A DNA stretch of 64,000 bases, from contig OY987246.1 of assembly GCA_963920765.1 (NCBI GenBank), positions 5,086,501 to 5,150,500 on the forward strand. The letters run 5' to 3'. Positions 49,219 through 60,673 of the stretch are shown here, piece by piece. A program made the position numbers and the translations under genes. This DNA comes from Ulota crispa (Eukaryota; Streptophyta; Bryopsida; Orthotrichales; Orthotrichaceae). Numbering within the stretch: the stretch's first letter is position 1; each line of letters starts with the position of its first letter. The notes beneath the pieces were generated by a model. It made no database searches. It was given only the letters and a program-made list of their open reading frames with translations, and had not been told where the DNA came from.

Positions 49219-49440
49219 CCCTTAAATGACCATAGGGCATAGTATATATGCTGCCATTTATTGGCATTTGCTACCAACAAGAAGTTGTGATTTGAGATCT
49301 CAAATAGCTCACTAGAATCACATTGATCTATTCTCCAACTTCTTTGTTGATTTTAAATGTAGTAAAGGTGTGAATCCATTCCAAATACAAGAAAATTATC
49401 TCATATTGTACTAGTCTCAATGGCACGCCCCTGAGCACCC
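49219..49440. mobile_element. TTAA-class MITE, family I, abutting the previous copy
   Basis: Begins CCCTTAAATGACCATAGGG directly after the shared TTAA (49215-49218). The interior matches its neighbour in the same orientation, with clear differences, so it is not a recent tandem duplication. The right end has decayed to GAGCACCCC. Confidence 0.75.
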
Positions 49441-49794
49441 CATCACCAGTATATTGTTGCTGGAAATTGGGAAAAGGCTGGCCATGTCAAGAATGTACTA
49501 CATGGCAATAGTTGTACAAGGGTTTGTAAGGAGTGATCCCACATGCACATGAGGGGCAGTATGGTCCAATCCCATGGATCATACTTTTGAGTGCTTATGG
49601 ACACTTTCATTGGCAAGCAAAGTTGCTTGGTCAAGCTTTACCCCTTTCATGGCATGGGCGCTCAAGGGTTGAGGGTTAAATGTGAGAATGTCCTTGTGTG
49701 AGGCCCTTAGAGCATCATCAATGTGTACACTCAGAAAGAGACGGGCCTGCATTTTGCTCGGTGGGGGCCATTTTAGCAAGAGGTTTAGGGACTT
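49441..49794. other. spacer containing a TTAA-class right terminus
   Basis: GGCGCTCAAGGGTTGAGGGTTAA at ~49656-49678 resembles the right ends of family IV and marks a partial element. Minus-strand frames (49443-49779) have no recognisable product. Confidence 0.35.
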
Positions 49795-50340
49795 CTAGGG
49801 CTCCAACGTCGGCACTAGAACGGAAAAGCGGGACCTGGCCTTGTTAGAACCACCTCCTCGAGCGGCATATTTTCTCATTTCCTTGTGCCCCTCCTTGTTT
49901 CCCAATGCACAATGCGTTTGCTGATGGAGTGACACATTGCTTGTGATAACTTGCAATTTCCTGGAAACAACTTGCACGTACTTACATTCTTCTACTACTG
50001 TGCTTAAATCTACAACGGGAGTTGTGTTAGCATTGGGAGGATCCGACCTACAAAAGAAACAACATACTTTAGAGACGGGGAGCGACACATGACCAGCTAC
50101 CTCCGAGTCCCATTTGCAGTGTACACATTGACACTTATACCACTACCACATTCTGTTATATATACCAAGTATTTGCAAATATTTTTTTGGTAAAGTATAG
50201 CAGCATTTGAGAACACGGGGTTGAACGCCCTGCAGGTCGCTTTGATTGCTTGCTGCCTGACAGACAAGGATGATGACCTGCACCAACAGGCACCACTGCA
50301 CCACCAGGCACCACCACCAGGGGCAGCAAACCAAGTACAC
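49795..50340 (-). CDS. possible minus-strand gene or gene fragment, product unknown
   Basis: On the minus strand an exon-like block 50047-49795 follows a good acceptor (TTTCTTTTGTAG). It reads RSDPPNANTTPVVDLSTVV... with a stop at its end. An upstream frame at 50342-50097 contains VRQQAIKATC. GC content is higher than in the flanks. I could not connect the two blocks with certainty and recognise no domain. It may be a decayed gene or a fragment carried by an element. Confidence 0.25.
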
Positions 50341-51798
50341 ACTACACTACACTAACTTACACAGGCCCCTCTCCACTCCCATCACCATCATTTCGCCACA
50401 AGCTTACTAAAACCCCCTTTCCTCCAAAGGGTTTAAGCCTAAGCCTAAGCTTTATCTCAGCCCAAACGCTCACCGTCCTTACTTAAAACCTTCCGGAGCG
50501 AGGGTTACGTTACGACACTGGCGATGTCCCGCGGCTTGTCGACGTGCTTCCGTAGAGGCTATGAAGCTTGACGATCATGGCCGGGCAGGCTTCAATTCCA
50601 GAATCGAGAGATCAAGCGGGGTAGGTATGATCCGGCTCTTCGCCTGCGATCGCATTTATGAGAGAGAGAGCGAGAGAGAGACGGTGCAAAGGCGCCATCA
50701 ATCAGTGCGTGTCTCCGTGATCAGCGCTTGAGCCGCGCGCATTCATGGCGCGCATTTTATTTTCCATACGTCAGGTTGCTGGTTTGTTCCGAGAAGCATT
50801 GGTTACACGCTGGTAACTTGTCGAGCCAGTGTGGAGGAACCTGTCTTTGTGAAGCTTTTGATCGATGGAATGATGAAGCAGATTGACTCTCGCTCGCTTA
50901 CACCGTTTTCCCCGACGTCCGGGACTCTTGCGATATGATGAGAGAGGTTGTTGATCATTGATGGCCGCAGGTGGCAATGGCATTATGAGTTGGAGTATCT
51001 TCATTGCTATGATTCTTTCTCAGCCTTTCCACCAAGCCTTCTCTAAGCCTATCCTTGCCTTGTCCGGCTTTTACCGGTCAAGATTGAGGCGGTCTGTAGG
51101 TTATTTGTGGAGTTGAATGTGAGGAAGAGAGAGTGCGCTCGTCTTTCTTCAATTCGGTTTTGTGTCGATGTGTGCAGTCTAAGCTGTTGCTGCTGGTAGT
51201 CGTTTTGTCAAGTTCTTGCTCACTCACGGGAGATTTCGTTTATCTCTTTCTCTTTTTGTTTATTTGTTTGATTAGGAGTTATGCTGTGTATTGGAGAAAC
51301 CTAAAGAAAGATCCTCGAGCGAAGTTGTGGACGCTGTAGTTATCGTGTCATGGTTTGGGATGCAGGATTTTGATGAGCTTATCTTTGCCGCAGCAGGTTT
51401 GAGGAAACCGTCTTGATTTCGAGCCACGAAGGATTACGTGCGTGAGCATGAGCGCGCGGAAAGACAGAAAGGTTCGGAAGAGAGTCGTGTATAGTACACA
51501 GTGTTAGTATGCTTGGTTTTCACTTGAGTCGCGGCGGCTGCAGCCGGCCATTGGTGACGGTGTTTTCGAAGCAGCTGGATACGACGCTGGTTGCTACGGG
51601 ATTCATTAGGTTTGAGATGCAAAGCCGGAGCCGGAAGAAAGCACAAGCTTAGAAACCAGAAGGACATCCATACGATTTTGCACCAGTTCAACGTGCTTCC
51701 AAGAATCAGGACCATTGCTTAGAAACGGCGAATGTAATTCGAAATTGAGGGAGTGTAGGGAACGAGAGAGCGATAAGACTCTTGTTTCGAAAGTCGAC
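50341..51798. promoter_or_regulatory. 5' flank of the subtilase gene, moderate GC
   Basis: About 1.4 kb of sequence with exon-like composition. A GAGAGAGAGAGCGAGAGAGAG tract near 50660 is a common feature of plant promoters and leaders. Several frames overlap on both strands (50771-51004, 51133-51339, 51434-51715) but none is recognisable. It may contain an upstream exon or a separate small gene that I cannot resolve. Confidence 0.4.
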
Positions 51799-54700
51799 AT
51801 GGGACGCAATCAGAGCATCGTGGTGGTGTTGCTGCTGATCACGTTATCAGTAGTGTCAATCAATGGCGCGAGACCGAAGAGCTACATCATATCCATGGCG
51901 ACCGACGCAAAGCCCGTCGTCTTCACAAGCAGCCACGGGTGGTTTTCCTCCGTGCTACACGCGGCGAAGACAGAAGCGCTCGGGGGCCTCTCGTACGCGC
52001 AAACTGAGAGCGAGGCGTCGCAAGGGCCACTTCACCTCTACTCCAACGTCTTCCACGGATTCTCCGCGACGCTAACCGAGGAGCAAGTGCGAGTCATGGA
52101 GTCCATGCCGGGCGTCAATGGCGTCATTCCGGATGGGAAGAAGGAGCTTCACACTACTCATACCCCGGACTTTCTGGGCTTAAACGCCACCAAAGGCTTG
52201 TGGCCTGTGAGCAAATTCGGGGAGGATGTCATCATTGCCGTGCTGGACACCGGCATCTGGCCTGAGAGCTCGAGCTTCATGGATCACAATGTCGGCTCCG
52301 TGCCTAAGAAGTGGAAAGGCGCTTGCGAAATCAGCACCGGGTTCAATGTATCCGTCTGCAACCGCAAGCTCATCGGCGCCAGGTAGCCAGCCATCTTTCG
52401 CCATTACCCTAACCCTCTCACATCTTCATACATGAAAGTTCCACAAAAAAGATTGTTATGATGTGAACACAATGAATATCTTTTTCATTGTTCGAGATTT
52501 GGAATTCGTATTGCAGGTCGTTCTCGAAAGGCTACGAAGCCATGACGGGTCCGATCAACGAAACGCTGGAGCCGCGCTCGCCGCGTGACACAGACGGCCA
52601 CGGCACGCACACAGCGTCCACTGCCGCGGGGCATTACGTGTACAAGGCGAGCTTGCTAGGGTACGCTGAAGGCACAGCGCGAGGAATGGCGCCGAGGGCG
52701 CGCGTTGCGACCTACAAGGTGAACTTTCACTAGTACCGTGACTGGTTTCGTACTCCCTCTGTCCCTCGAAAAAACTCCAAATTAGGCACATTTCTTGTAC
52801 CACTAAAAAGCTGATTTCAAATGCTGAGATGAGAAAGCGTTTGCCATGTTCAATGATCTCATGGGGGCAAGTTAAGCGATTCGAGAGCATTCCTCTCCTA
52901 GCAAGCTTGGCTTGGCCCATATGAGGTACCATTGTTGCTACTAATCTTTAAATCATCAATAATGAGGAGCTGGCAGCATGCAGACATGTATGATACTTTC
53001 TGCATTGAATTTGGGTGCCGAAACGCGACATCAAAGATGGAGATTTTGCATTAGATGGTATATTTGATTCTAGAATGCATGTGTCACTAGCACAAAGACT
53101 AAAAACATAGTTAATCCTTCACAAGGACATTTTTTGAGGGACAGAGGGAGTATCAAATTTCACCTGTTCTTTGAGATCATGCAAATTATGCCGCAGTGAT
53201 GTAAATTGGACCTAGGTGAGGGGTTTTGACGTGTGATGCGGGATTTTTTTTGTGTGTGTGTGTGATTTTAGGTGTGCTGGACACAAGGATGCTTTGACTC
53301 CGACATACTGGCGGCGTTCGACCAAGCAGTGGCGGATGGCGTGGACGTGATATCGTTGTCAGTCGGTGGGGGTGTCGTGCCTTACTATCTCGACAGCATT
53401 GCCATCGGCGCCTTTGGAGCCATGAAGAAGAACATCTTCGTTGCGAGTTCGGCTGGAAACTCGGGGCCTGGGCCGGTCACGGTGGCGAACGTTGCGCCTT
53501 GGATCACCACTGTGGGTGCGTCCACTCTGGACCGAGACTTTCCTGCTAACGTCGTGCTGGATAACGGCGTTTCGATCAAGGGCGTGTCGCTTTACAGCGG
53601 CAAAGGCCTGGGCAACACCGCGTACCCTCTCATCTACGCTCAAGACGCAGGTACAAGCGCTCTTGCCATCAATCCCCAGCAATATTCCTAGTGCCTCCAA
53701 CCCCATTTCTCTTAAAACCTATCACTAAATCATCCAAACCGTTGTTCTGTCTTTGGTACTCATTGATTATGAAACTCTTACACTTCAGGCAAATTGTTCC
53801 TTCACAAGCTCCTCTTCCAATGCTACACATTAGACGCCCTTATTGTAACGCTATTACACTTCTCTCATGCCTCAAGTACAGTGAATGATCAATTGTAAAG
53901 AGATAAGTGAATCGCATAGAGTTGTATTCAACTGAAATCTACATTTTACGACACTTTGGATTGGGTGACTATACTTTACTGAATTTTGATTTTTTTAGTT
54001 TGGCAATCTGGCTAAAAACTTGATATGAAAAACATTGCAGGTCCGAAAGGAAATGCGACGGACACGTACAGCTCCAGCTTGTGCTTACCAGGGTCACTAG
54101 ACGCGGCACTAGTGAAGGGCAAGATCGTCCTATGCGACCGCGGCAACAACCCGCGAGTGGCGAAGGGAGGAGTGATCCAAGCGGCGGGGGGAGTGGGCAT
54201 GATACTCGCCAACACAGCAACAGACGGCGAGGGCTTGATCGCGGACAGTCACGTCCTGCCCGCGACAGCCGTGGGCGCGAAGGAGGGCGACCAGATCAAA
54301 GCGCACATCCGAGCGTCCAAAGCGCCCACGGCGTCCGTCACGTTCCAAGGCACCAAGTTCAACACGCGCGAGACGCCCGTGGTGGCGTCCTTCTCCTCCC
54401 GCGGCCCGAACTCCGAAACGCCAGAGATCCTGAAACCGGATCTGCTCGGGCCCGGGGTGAACATCCTGGCAGCGTGGACGGGCGACATGGGACCAACAGG
54501 ATTACCACTCGACACGCGACGCGTGCGCTTCAACATCATCTCCGGCACGTCCATGTCGTGCCCGCACGTGAGCGGGCTGGGCGCGCTGGTGAAAGCCGCG
54601 CATCCGACGTGGAGCCCCGCGGCGATCAAGTCTGCGCTCATGACGACCGCGTCGATTTTCGACAGCACTGGTAACGTCATGCTCGACGAGGCCACGGGCA

Positions 54701-55233
54701 ACGTCTCGTCGCCTTTCGACTTCGGCGCTGGCCATGTGCGTCCTGACCGCGCTCTGGACCCTGGACTTGTCTACGACCTTACCGCGCAGGATTATGTTAA
54801 CTTCCTCTGCGGGCTTAACTATACTGATAAGATCATCCAGCTGATTAGTCATGACGCTGGCAGCGCGTGCCCCGCGTCACCTCCCAAGCCGCAGGACTTG
54901 AACTACCCCACGCTCTCTGTCGTTTTTGATAATGCTCAAGCGTCGAAGGCGCTCACCACCACGCTCACGCGCACCGTCACCAACGTCGGCCCTGCGAAGT
55001 CCACGTACACCGCCACCGTGGTGACGCCGCGAGGCGTGACGCTCACTGTGAAGCCGGCGTTGCTTCGGTTCAACGCTGTGAATGAGAAGCAGACGTTCAC
55101 CGTGCATGTGGCTACTGGTCCTGCTGCCTTGGTTCCTGGTGAGTCGGAGACCGTGTTTGGGTTCTTGACGTGGTCTGATAAGACTCGGTTGGTGCAGAGT
55201 GCTATTGCTGTTTCTCGAGTTCAGGGTTTTTGA
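51799..55233 (+). CDS. secreted subtilisin-like serine protease (plant SBT1-type subtilase), four exons, complete
   Basis: Exons 51799-52382, 52517-52718, 53272-53650 and 54041-55233; 785 aa. The ATG at 51799 is chosen over an in-frame ATG at 51715 because it starts a clean signal peptide ([16 protein letters not shown]..., ~1-23). An I9-type propeptide (~28-118) ends near [11 protein letters not shown]. Catalytic residues: Asp150 (VLDTGIWPE), His223 ([10 protein letters not shown]), oxyanion Asn325 (AGNSGPGP) and Ser559 ([11 protein letters not shown]). A PA domain lies between the His and Ser parts (~375-480), and a C-terminal fibronectin-III-like domain includes TRTVTNVG (~698-705). All junctions are GT/AG and in phase. 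The protein should be exported to the cell wall and process extracellular proteins; the substrate is unknown. Intron 2 holds a Stowaway-type MITE, and the 3' end is tandemly duplicated downstream. Confidence 0.96.
52753..53150. mobile_element. Stowaway-type MITE inside subtilase intron 2
   Basis: The ends CTCCCTCTGTCCCTC and GAGGGACAGAGGGAG are exact complements, with TA on both sides (52751-52752 and 53151-53152). This is the classic Stowaway (Tc1/mariner) signature. Length is 398 bp, non-coding. It makes up most of the 553-bp intron and leaves both splice signals intact. Confidence 0.88.
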
Positions 55234-55590
55234 TCGGAACCCTTTTTGGAATTTTTGGAATTTTGTTGTAATTTGTTGCTCTTTGAGTTTTTCATAATCT
55301 GGTGGTTTGCTGTGGCGGCCCACTGTTGGTTCGGTTACTTATTGGTATCGTTTTTCCTGTTGGTTGGGACTTGAGTGTTAAAATTCGGTTGGTGCAGAGT
55401 CCTGTTGCTGTTAAATACGCGTGCCCCAGGGTTTTTGATCGGAACTCTTTTGAAATTTCTGGAATTTTGTTGAGATTTGTTTCTTTTTTACTCTTTTTCA
55501 TGATCTGGTGGTTTGCTGTTGTGACCCAGTACTGTTGGTCTGTGTTACTTATTGATATCTTTTTTTCCTGTTGGTTGGGACTTGAGTATT
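55185..55590 (+). repeat. 200-bp tandem duplication of the subtilase 3' end
   Basis: TCGGTTGGTGCAGAGT occurs at 55185 and again at 55385. The last ~45 coding bases, the stop region (CAGGGTTTTTGATCGGAAC) and ~150 bp of 3' UTR (TCTGGTGGTTTGCTGT, CCTGTTGGTTGGGACTTGAG) are repeated with moderate divergence. The second copy lies outside the gene, or within a long 3' UTR. Confidence 0.88.
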
Positions 55591-57350
55591 TTTGGATGTT
55601 TGGTGTGGAGGTTTTGAGAAGAGTTTTGTTGACTGTTTTTGTGGAGTTGGTTTTTGAGTTGCGGGTGTTTGGGAGGATGGGTTCTGGTTTTGGTTGTTGG
55701 TAAATTCTAATGCTCGTTTTGTATGGGCTTTTGTTTGTTGTGTATTCTACTTTTAGAACGCGGTCTTGTTTCAGCAAGTTAGGTGTACTGTCAAGGCTTG
55801 ATGAGAGTGGTTTTATGATAGTTGTTTGGTTTGGAGCTTTGGGTGGTAGTGAAGTTGTGAACTTTGCAGCTTGGTTGGAGAGGTTTTTTTTTTCTCCAAT
55901 TGCCTTGGTTTATCTAGCTGCGTTTTGGGAGGAGGCTGGTGTTTGTATATTTATCCCTGAGAGGTATGTGAGTTGTTATGAAGATGTGACGATTTGACTG
56001 TTCCCAGATAAGGGTAAAATGTAGCAAAAGATTCTGGCATCCAAAATCAAATTTTAGGTACAAAAATTGTAAATGTTAAGTGTTAAGTTTTGAAGTTTTA
56101 GCACATTCAGAAGTGGTTTTAGCCATTTGAGCTAGTTTTGTTTGAAGACTGCATTTGGGATCCATTGTTGCAGTGTCTGTTTCAATAACTTTCTTGTCAT
56201 TCATGAGTTTGAATTCTTTCACAAAATAATGAACTTGAGAGGTAAGCTTTTGATCACCATTCTCGTAAAAGGCATTCAGGGAGTTGTTATTAGGGGCTTC
56301 AAACATCAAAATTTTCAGATGACTCACATCGTGATTCACCTCGGTGAATTGAGTACTGTACAACTACATGAGTCACCTTTGGTATTCACTCCAAATGTGA
56401 TTCATGTTACAAGTGAACTTCAGAAACTCACTTTTGTGGGGATCATCCTCTTGGGTGTCTGAGACGCTCAGACCCCCAACTTGTGCACAAAACCATCATT
56501 GCAAACTCACGGGTGTGTCATACTTTGGGCTTGTGAGTGGATGAAAATAATTCACTAGTGAGATGAGACCTTGTGAGGTGAGAAACTTGTAGATGGGAGG
56601 ATGTCCACTTTGGGTATCACTTTTTGGACACACTAATTAGGTTATTTTTGTTTAAAACCTCCAAAGTTTATCTAATTTGTTCATTTTGATTAAGTAAAAA
56701 GACCCTAAAATGGGAAAAATAAATCCTGCGCCTCAATGGAATCATGATGTACATGTCTAAAGAATTTTGTTAATTTTATTAAATTTTTGGATCCATTCAT
56801 AGGTGTTAAAAAAATCTTGATTTTGGGATTTGCAAGCATTAGAGTGCATAATTTACTAATTTTTTTATTGACAAAATAATTTATTTTGTACTCTACACAA
56901 TTAAATGTAGGTCATATTCAAAAACGATATTAAAATAAAATTGTTTGATATTCCAAATGCTTGATATTGGGGATTCTAGGTAAGTAAGACAGAACTTACT
57001 TTTTCAACTAAAGAATTAAATAAAATTGCTCAAAAATCTTTGATTGTAATCTAACTTTTTTTCTTGCCATACACTATAAGTATAGAAAACTAAAACTACA
57101 TTTGGTGAAATCTTACTTTATTCTAATTAAAAACTAGATGTGTTTGATACACCAACACAGAGTAAAATTGTAGGTAAAACAGCTTTTTTGGGTACCCCAA
57201 CCGGACCCTCACCCAAACTATATTTTATGTTTGAAGCCCCCTATTAATGTGCAACATAAGAAGTCTTTCCCTCTCCTAGAGATCCATAACGTGAATTTTA
57301 GATCAATTCAAAGTTATTTCAACCTCTTCCTTAAGGGGGTAGTTTAGGGT
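55591..57350. other. 3' flank of the subtilase gene and AT-rich intergenic DNA
   Basis: The first ~400 bp are T/G-rich, as in plant 3' UTRs. Frames at 55710-55997 and 56142-56462 have no recognisable domain. The remainder is AT-rich with no gene seen. Confidence 0.4.
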
Positions 57351-57359
57351 TTAATTATA

Positions 57360-57659
57360 GGGAAAATTTTATGGATACCCTGAAGTTTGCCATATTTGTA
57401 TAGATACCCTTGGATATTCAAAAATTGCACAAATACCCCTGGACTATAATTTTCAGTTGTTTGTTCTATTGTGCATGTCACTTTTTCCTCCTTTGTGCGC
57501 AAGAGGCTTCTTTTCTGTTTTATTGCACTCCTTGCTTTAACATTGGTCATGAAGGAAGTAACGTACATAACAAAACAAAACAAACTTCTGCAATTTCTGA
57601 AAAACTAGGGGTATTTGTACAAATACGGCAAACTTTAGGGCTATCCATAGAATTTTCCC
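57360..57659. mobile_element. Mutator-like MITE with exact 9-bp target duplication, copy 2
   Basis: Ends GGGAAAATTTTATGGATACC and its complement GGGCTATCCATAGAATTTTC-CC. TTAATTATA flanks both sides exactly (57351-57359 and 57660-57668). 300 bp, homologous to 10338-10663. Non-coding. Confidence 0.85.
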
Positions 57660-57833
57660 TTAATTATATTCCGGGCAACTTCATTGGATCAGGGCAAGAC
57701 TCTGTTTTTCAAAGAATACTCTAATAGTAAGACCTGATCAAATATTCACGTCCCACGCTTTATTCATCTCTAGTAAATGAAATTTAACCCTGTACAGCTT
57801 CAATAATAGACTCGACAATAGAGATTGGGGCCT

Positions 57834-57970
57834 TAAGGTAGGAGGCTCAAATTCCGCTCAGGTTTTAACTGTGCTTGCAGTTTAGGAATGCTTAACATGT
57901 TCTTTGAATATCTATGACTGTCATTGATGAGTTAGGTAGGTTTAGATGGTTGATTTATGGACCTCCTACC
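57834..57970. mobile_element. ~137-bp MITE-like repeat, copy 2
   Basis: Ends TAAGGTAGGAGGCTC and GACCTCCTACCCTAA are imperfect complements. The centre TTTAGGAATGCTTAACATGTT matches 32205-32330. Related text also occurs near 18980. Non-coding. Confidence 0.45.
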
Positions 57971-59129
57971 CTAAGTGCGCAATCGACCATTTTCTGGTCG
58001 CTGCCCATTTTTTTTGGGCTGCTTGAGACAAAAACAACTTTTTTCAATTTTTGTTTTTGATTTTTGTAATAGAATATCAATTCTACTTCCCAACTTAACT
58101 TGAATCATGTCAACCCAAGTTGGACTCCACCAAGGAGAATTTTTCAAAGACAAACACTTCAATATTTGCTAATGTTGTAAAATTTACTATTTTGGGAAAC
58201 TAATGATTTTATCTCCTTTAAAAAGATTGTATTTTTGAGGTTTACAATAGAATGTCTATTTTTAACCAATCATACCAAAGTTTGAAATCTATGAATAAAA
58301 TTTGTAATTTTGGTGAATATTAGATGATACATGCTTCTAAATGCATTAAATAAAAATCCAAATTTTTTTTGAATGTTTGACTATATGGATAGTTACTAAT
58401 CATCATGATTCTTGTTTTCTTTTTTGAAGCAAGCTTCATTAAAATTAAATGAGTATCATTTTATAATGCATCTATGTTTTGCCCTTACCCCTTGGACGTT
58501 TAGGGGTTAATATAAATAATCATTGACATTCAAGTGTTAAGCGTCAATATTGTAACCTTCTCACTTTGACTTTCTCATTCCCCATTGCTCCCTACTTACG
58601 TATGGTACGACTTGAAGTTGGAGGATCTTGGATATTCTATTAAGCTCCACAATTGCATATTCCAAACTTTGAATTTCCCAAGGATAGGAGAAATAATATA
58701 GAGAGCTAGAAATTGCTGCATTTATTTGGAGAGAATATACCACGTACAAAGTGTCATGTAAGATTTGCAAAACTTGTTGGAGTGTCAATTTTAAAAAATG
58801 AAAGAGCAAAGTTGCAAACTTTTCTATGAAAGTAGTTGCATTGAGTCATGTGTTATTCATGGCTGACGGCCCTACTCTAGCAATTTTGATGTTTCTAAGA
58901 AACACTTTTGGCAATGCAAAAAAAAGTCTATGTGTCATATTCTTCATGTTGGATGGAATTTCATTAGCTTCAATAACTTTGGTGTTAGAACTGCAAGAGA
59001 GATTAGTTTTCACTCCATCTATACAATTCAAAGTATTATCCTTCAAACCAACCTCAAGTCTCTTCACACTTAAAATGCCATAACTTGGAATTTACATATT
59101 ATGACAACTTACTAATTGTATGAGTATAA
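57971..59129. other. AT-rich stretch with a lone TTAA-class right terminus
   Basis: CTTGGACGTTTAGGGG|TTAA at 58491-58510 is a typical right end of the TTAA class; no matching left end is clear. Frames on both strands near 58561-59083 overlap and have no recognisable product. Confidence 0.4.
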
Positions 59130-59538
59130 GGGAATTGATATGTGTACCACACCCTTTGAACTATTGTACTACACCCAGGGTAAGTTTTAGATTTCTATCA
59201 TCAAAAAGTTGACTTTGAGAATTTGGAATTCAGATTTAGACTTAGAGACCATGATTTAGTCTAGAACCATAAAAAGTTTGCAATTCAACAACACCCAATG
59301 AAAAAGTTTATATTTTTTTACAAACAAAAGTAAAAGTAACGTTTTTCTCCCTAGCTAAACTTTTTTATTGGGTGTTGTTGAATTGCAACTTTTTTCATGG
59401 TTCTAAACTAAATCATGGTCTCTAAGTCCAAATCTAAATTCCAAATTCTCAAATTCAGCTTTTTGATGGTAGAAATCTAAAATTTATCCCGGGGTGTGAA
59501 ATAGTAGTTCAAAAGGTGTGGTACACATATCAATTCCC
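59130..59538. mobile_element. 409-bp foldback element, copy 1
   Basis: Ends GGGAATTGATATGTGTACC and GGTACACATATCAATTCCC; the arms (~175 bp) are near-complements and include ACACCCAATGAAAAAG / TTTATTGGGTGTTGTTGAAT around a ~60-bp A/T-rich centre. A second copy begins at 63698. Non-coding. Confidence 0.8.
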
Positions 59539-60415
59539 ATTGTATAATTGGCATCATAACTTACTAAAACTACTTTCATGTAGTCATCTTCAAGTGAACT
59601 TGGACTAGAGACGTGAGGCCCTGAGGGCAATTCACAATGTCCCATGTTCCAACACATGCAAGTCCCCCTATGCGCTCAGGCCATTTTCATCAAAATCAGG
59701 GTTTTGGAAAACTTATAACTTTGATGTGTTGTATCTCAGTCAATTGGATGATTCACAAAAAGTGACCATTAAAAATAGTGGAATACTTGGTTCAGATGAG
59801 GTAGGGTCAATTCTAAACTCAAATTTGAAATTGCCCTATTATCACTCTTCAAACATTTAAGGCCATTATACTTGATCATTTATTAGTATTTTTTATCTCT
59901 TGGCCTTCATCTTCTTGTTTCTAGCCTTTATCCATAAAACTAAGAGCTAAGCTAACAAAGTTTAATTGTTTCTTGTGTTTGCACATGATGCTGCTACAAC
60001 TAAGATGCAAGAACTATACATTGTGTGTTTGATATGAGGTCTTCATAGATAGTATGCCTTATCTCAAACAACTTTTTACCAAAGGAAAACAAAGTGTTGA
60101 TTCAAGCAAAGAATTTTAAGACCTCAATTGTGATATCCCTAAACCTAAATTTGAAACAAATCTCCAAAAGAAATGGATATTTGAAGATGGTGAAGTGATT
60201 ACAAAATAGGAGTGATTATAGGGCAAGCTTCATGGATATTTGAAGATGGTGAACTGATTACAAAATAGGAGTGATTATAGGGCAAGCTTCATGTATTGTA
60301 AAATATTAAAATTAGTCTCTTTTTTTTTTGAAAAATCAAAGCTTGTGTATTGTCAGGTGGTTTCAAATTGCTATTGGAGTTTTTTACAATTTCAACCAGT
60401 TGACAATACACTAAC
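59539..60415. other. intergenic stretch with a family IV fragment
   Basis: ~59670-59790 (CAGTCAATTGGATGATTCAC, AGTGACCATTAAAAATAGTG) matches the left part of the TTAA-class element at 38176. A 60-bp direct repeat (CTTCATG/ATATTTGAAGATGGTGAA...) occurs at ~60178-60292. No gene. Confidence 0.45.
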
Positions 60416-60419
60416 TTAA

Positions 60420-60669
60420 CCCTTAAAGGACCATAGGGCACAGTATATATGCTGCCGTATAATTGACATTTGTTACCAAAAATAAGTTTTAATTTGGGAT
60501 CTCCAGTAGCTCACTAGAACGGCTTTGATCTATTCTCCAACTTCTTTGTTGATCTATTCTCCAACTTCTTTGTTGATTTCACTTGTAGTAGAGGTGTGAA
60601 TTTAGTCCAAATACAAGAAAAACACCTCGTATTCTATTGGTTGCACCGGCACGCTACAACCTTTACGGG
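60420..60669. mobile_element. 250-bp TTAA-class MITE, family I (reverse) with internal 24-bp duplication
   Basis: Exact TTAA at 60416-60419 and 60670-60673. Ends CCCTTAAAGGACC and CAACCTTTACGGG. GATCTATTCTCCAACTTC plus six bases is present twice in tandem (~60525-60575), which accounts for 250 rather than 226 bp. Non-coding. Confidence 0.85.
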
Positions 60670-60673
60670 TTAA

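Noticed and set aside
5287..51000. LTR retrotransposons in the gene-poor region
   Set aside because: No TG...CA long direct repeats, primer-binding site, or Gag/Pol motifs were recognised; frames are short. A decayed one cannot be excluded.
51715..51798. Upstream in-frame ATG of the subtilase as the start codon
   Set aside because: It would put 28 charged residues before the hydrophobic signal peptide; the ATG at 51799 gives a normal secretory signal.
54081..54701. Long alternative frames on both strands inside subtilase exon 4
   Set aside because: High GC lengthens frames in all phases here; the subtilase frame has catalytic motifs and homology, the others (Arg/His-rich) do not.
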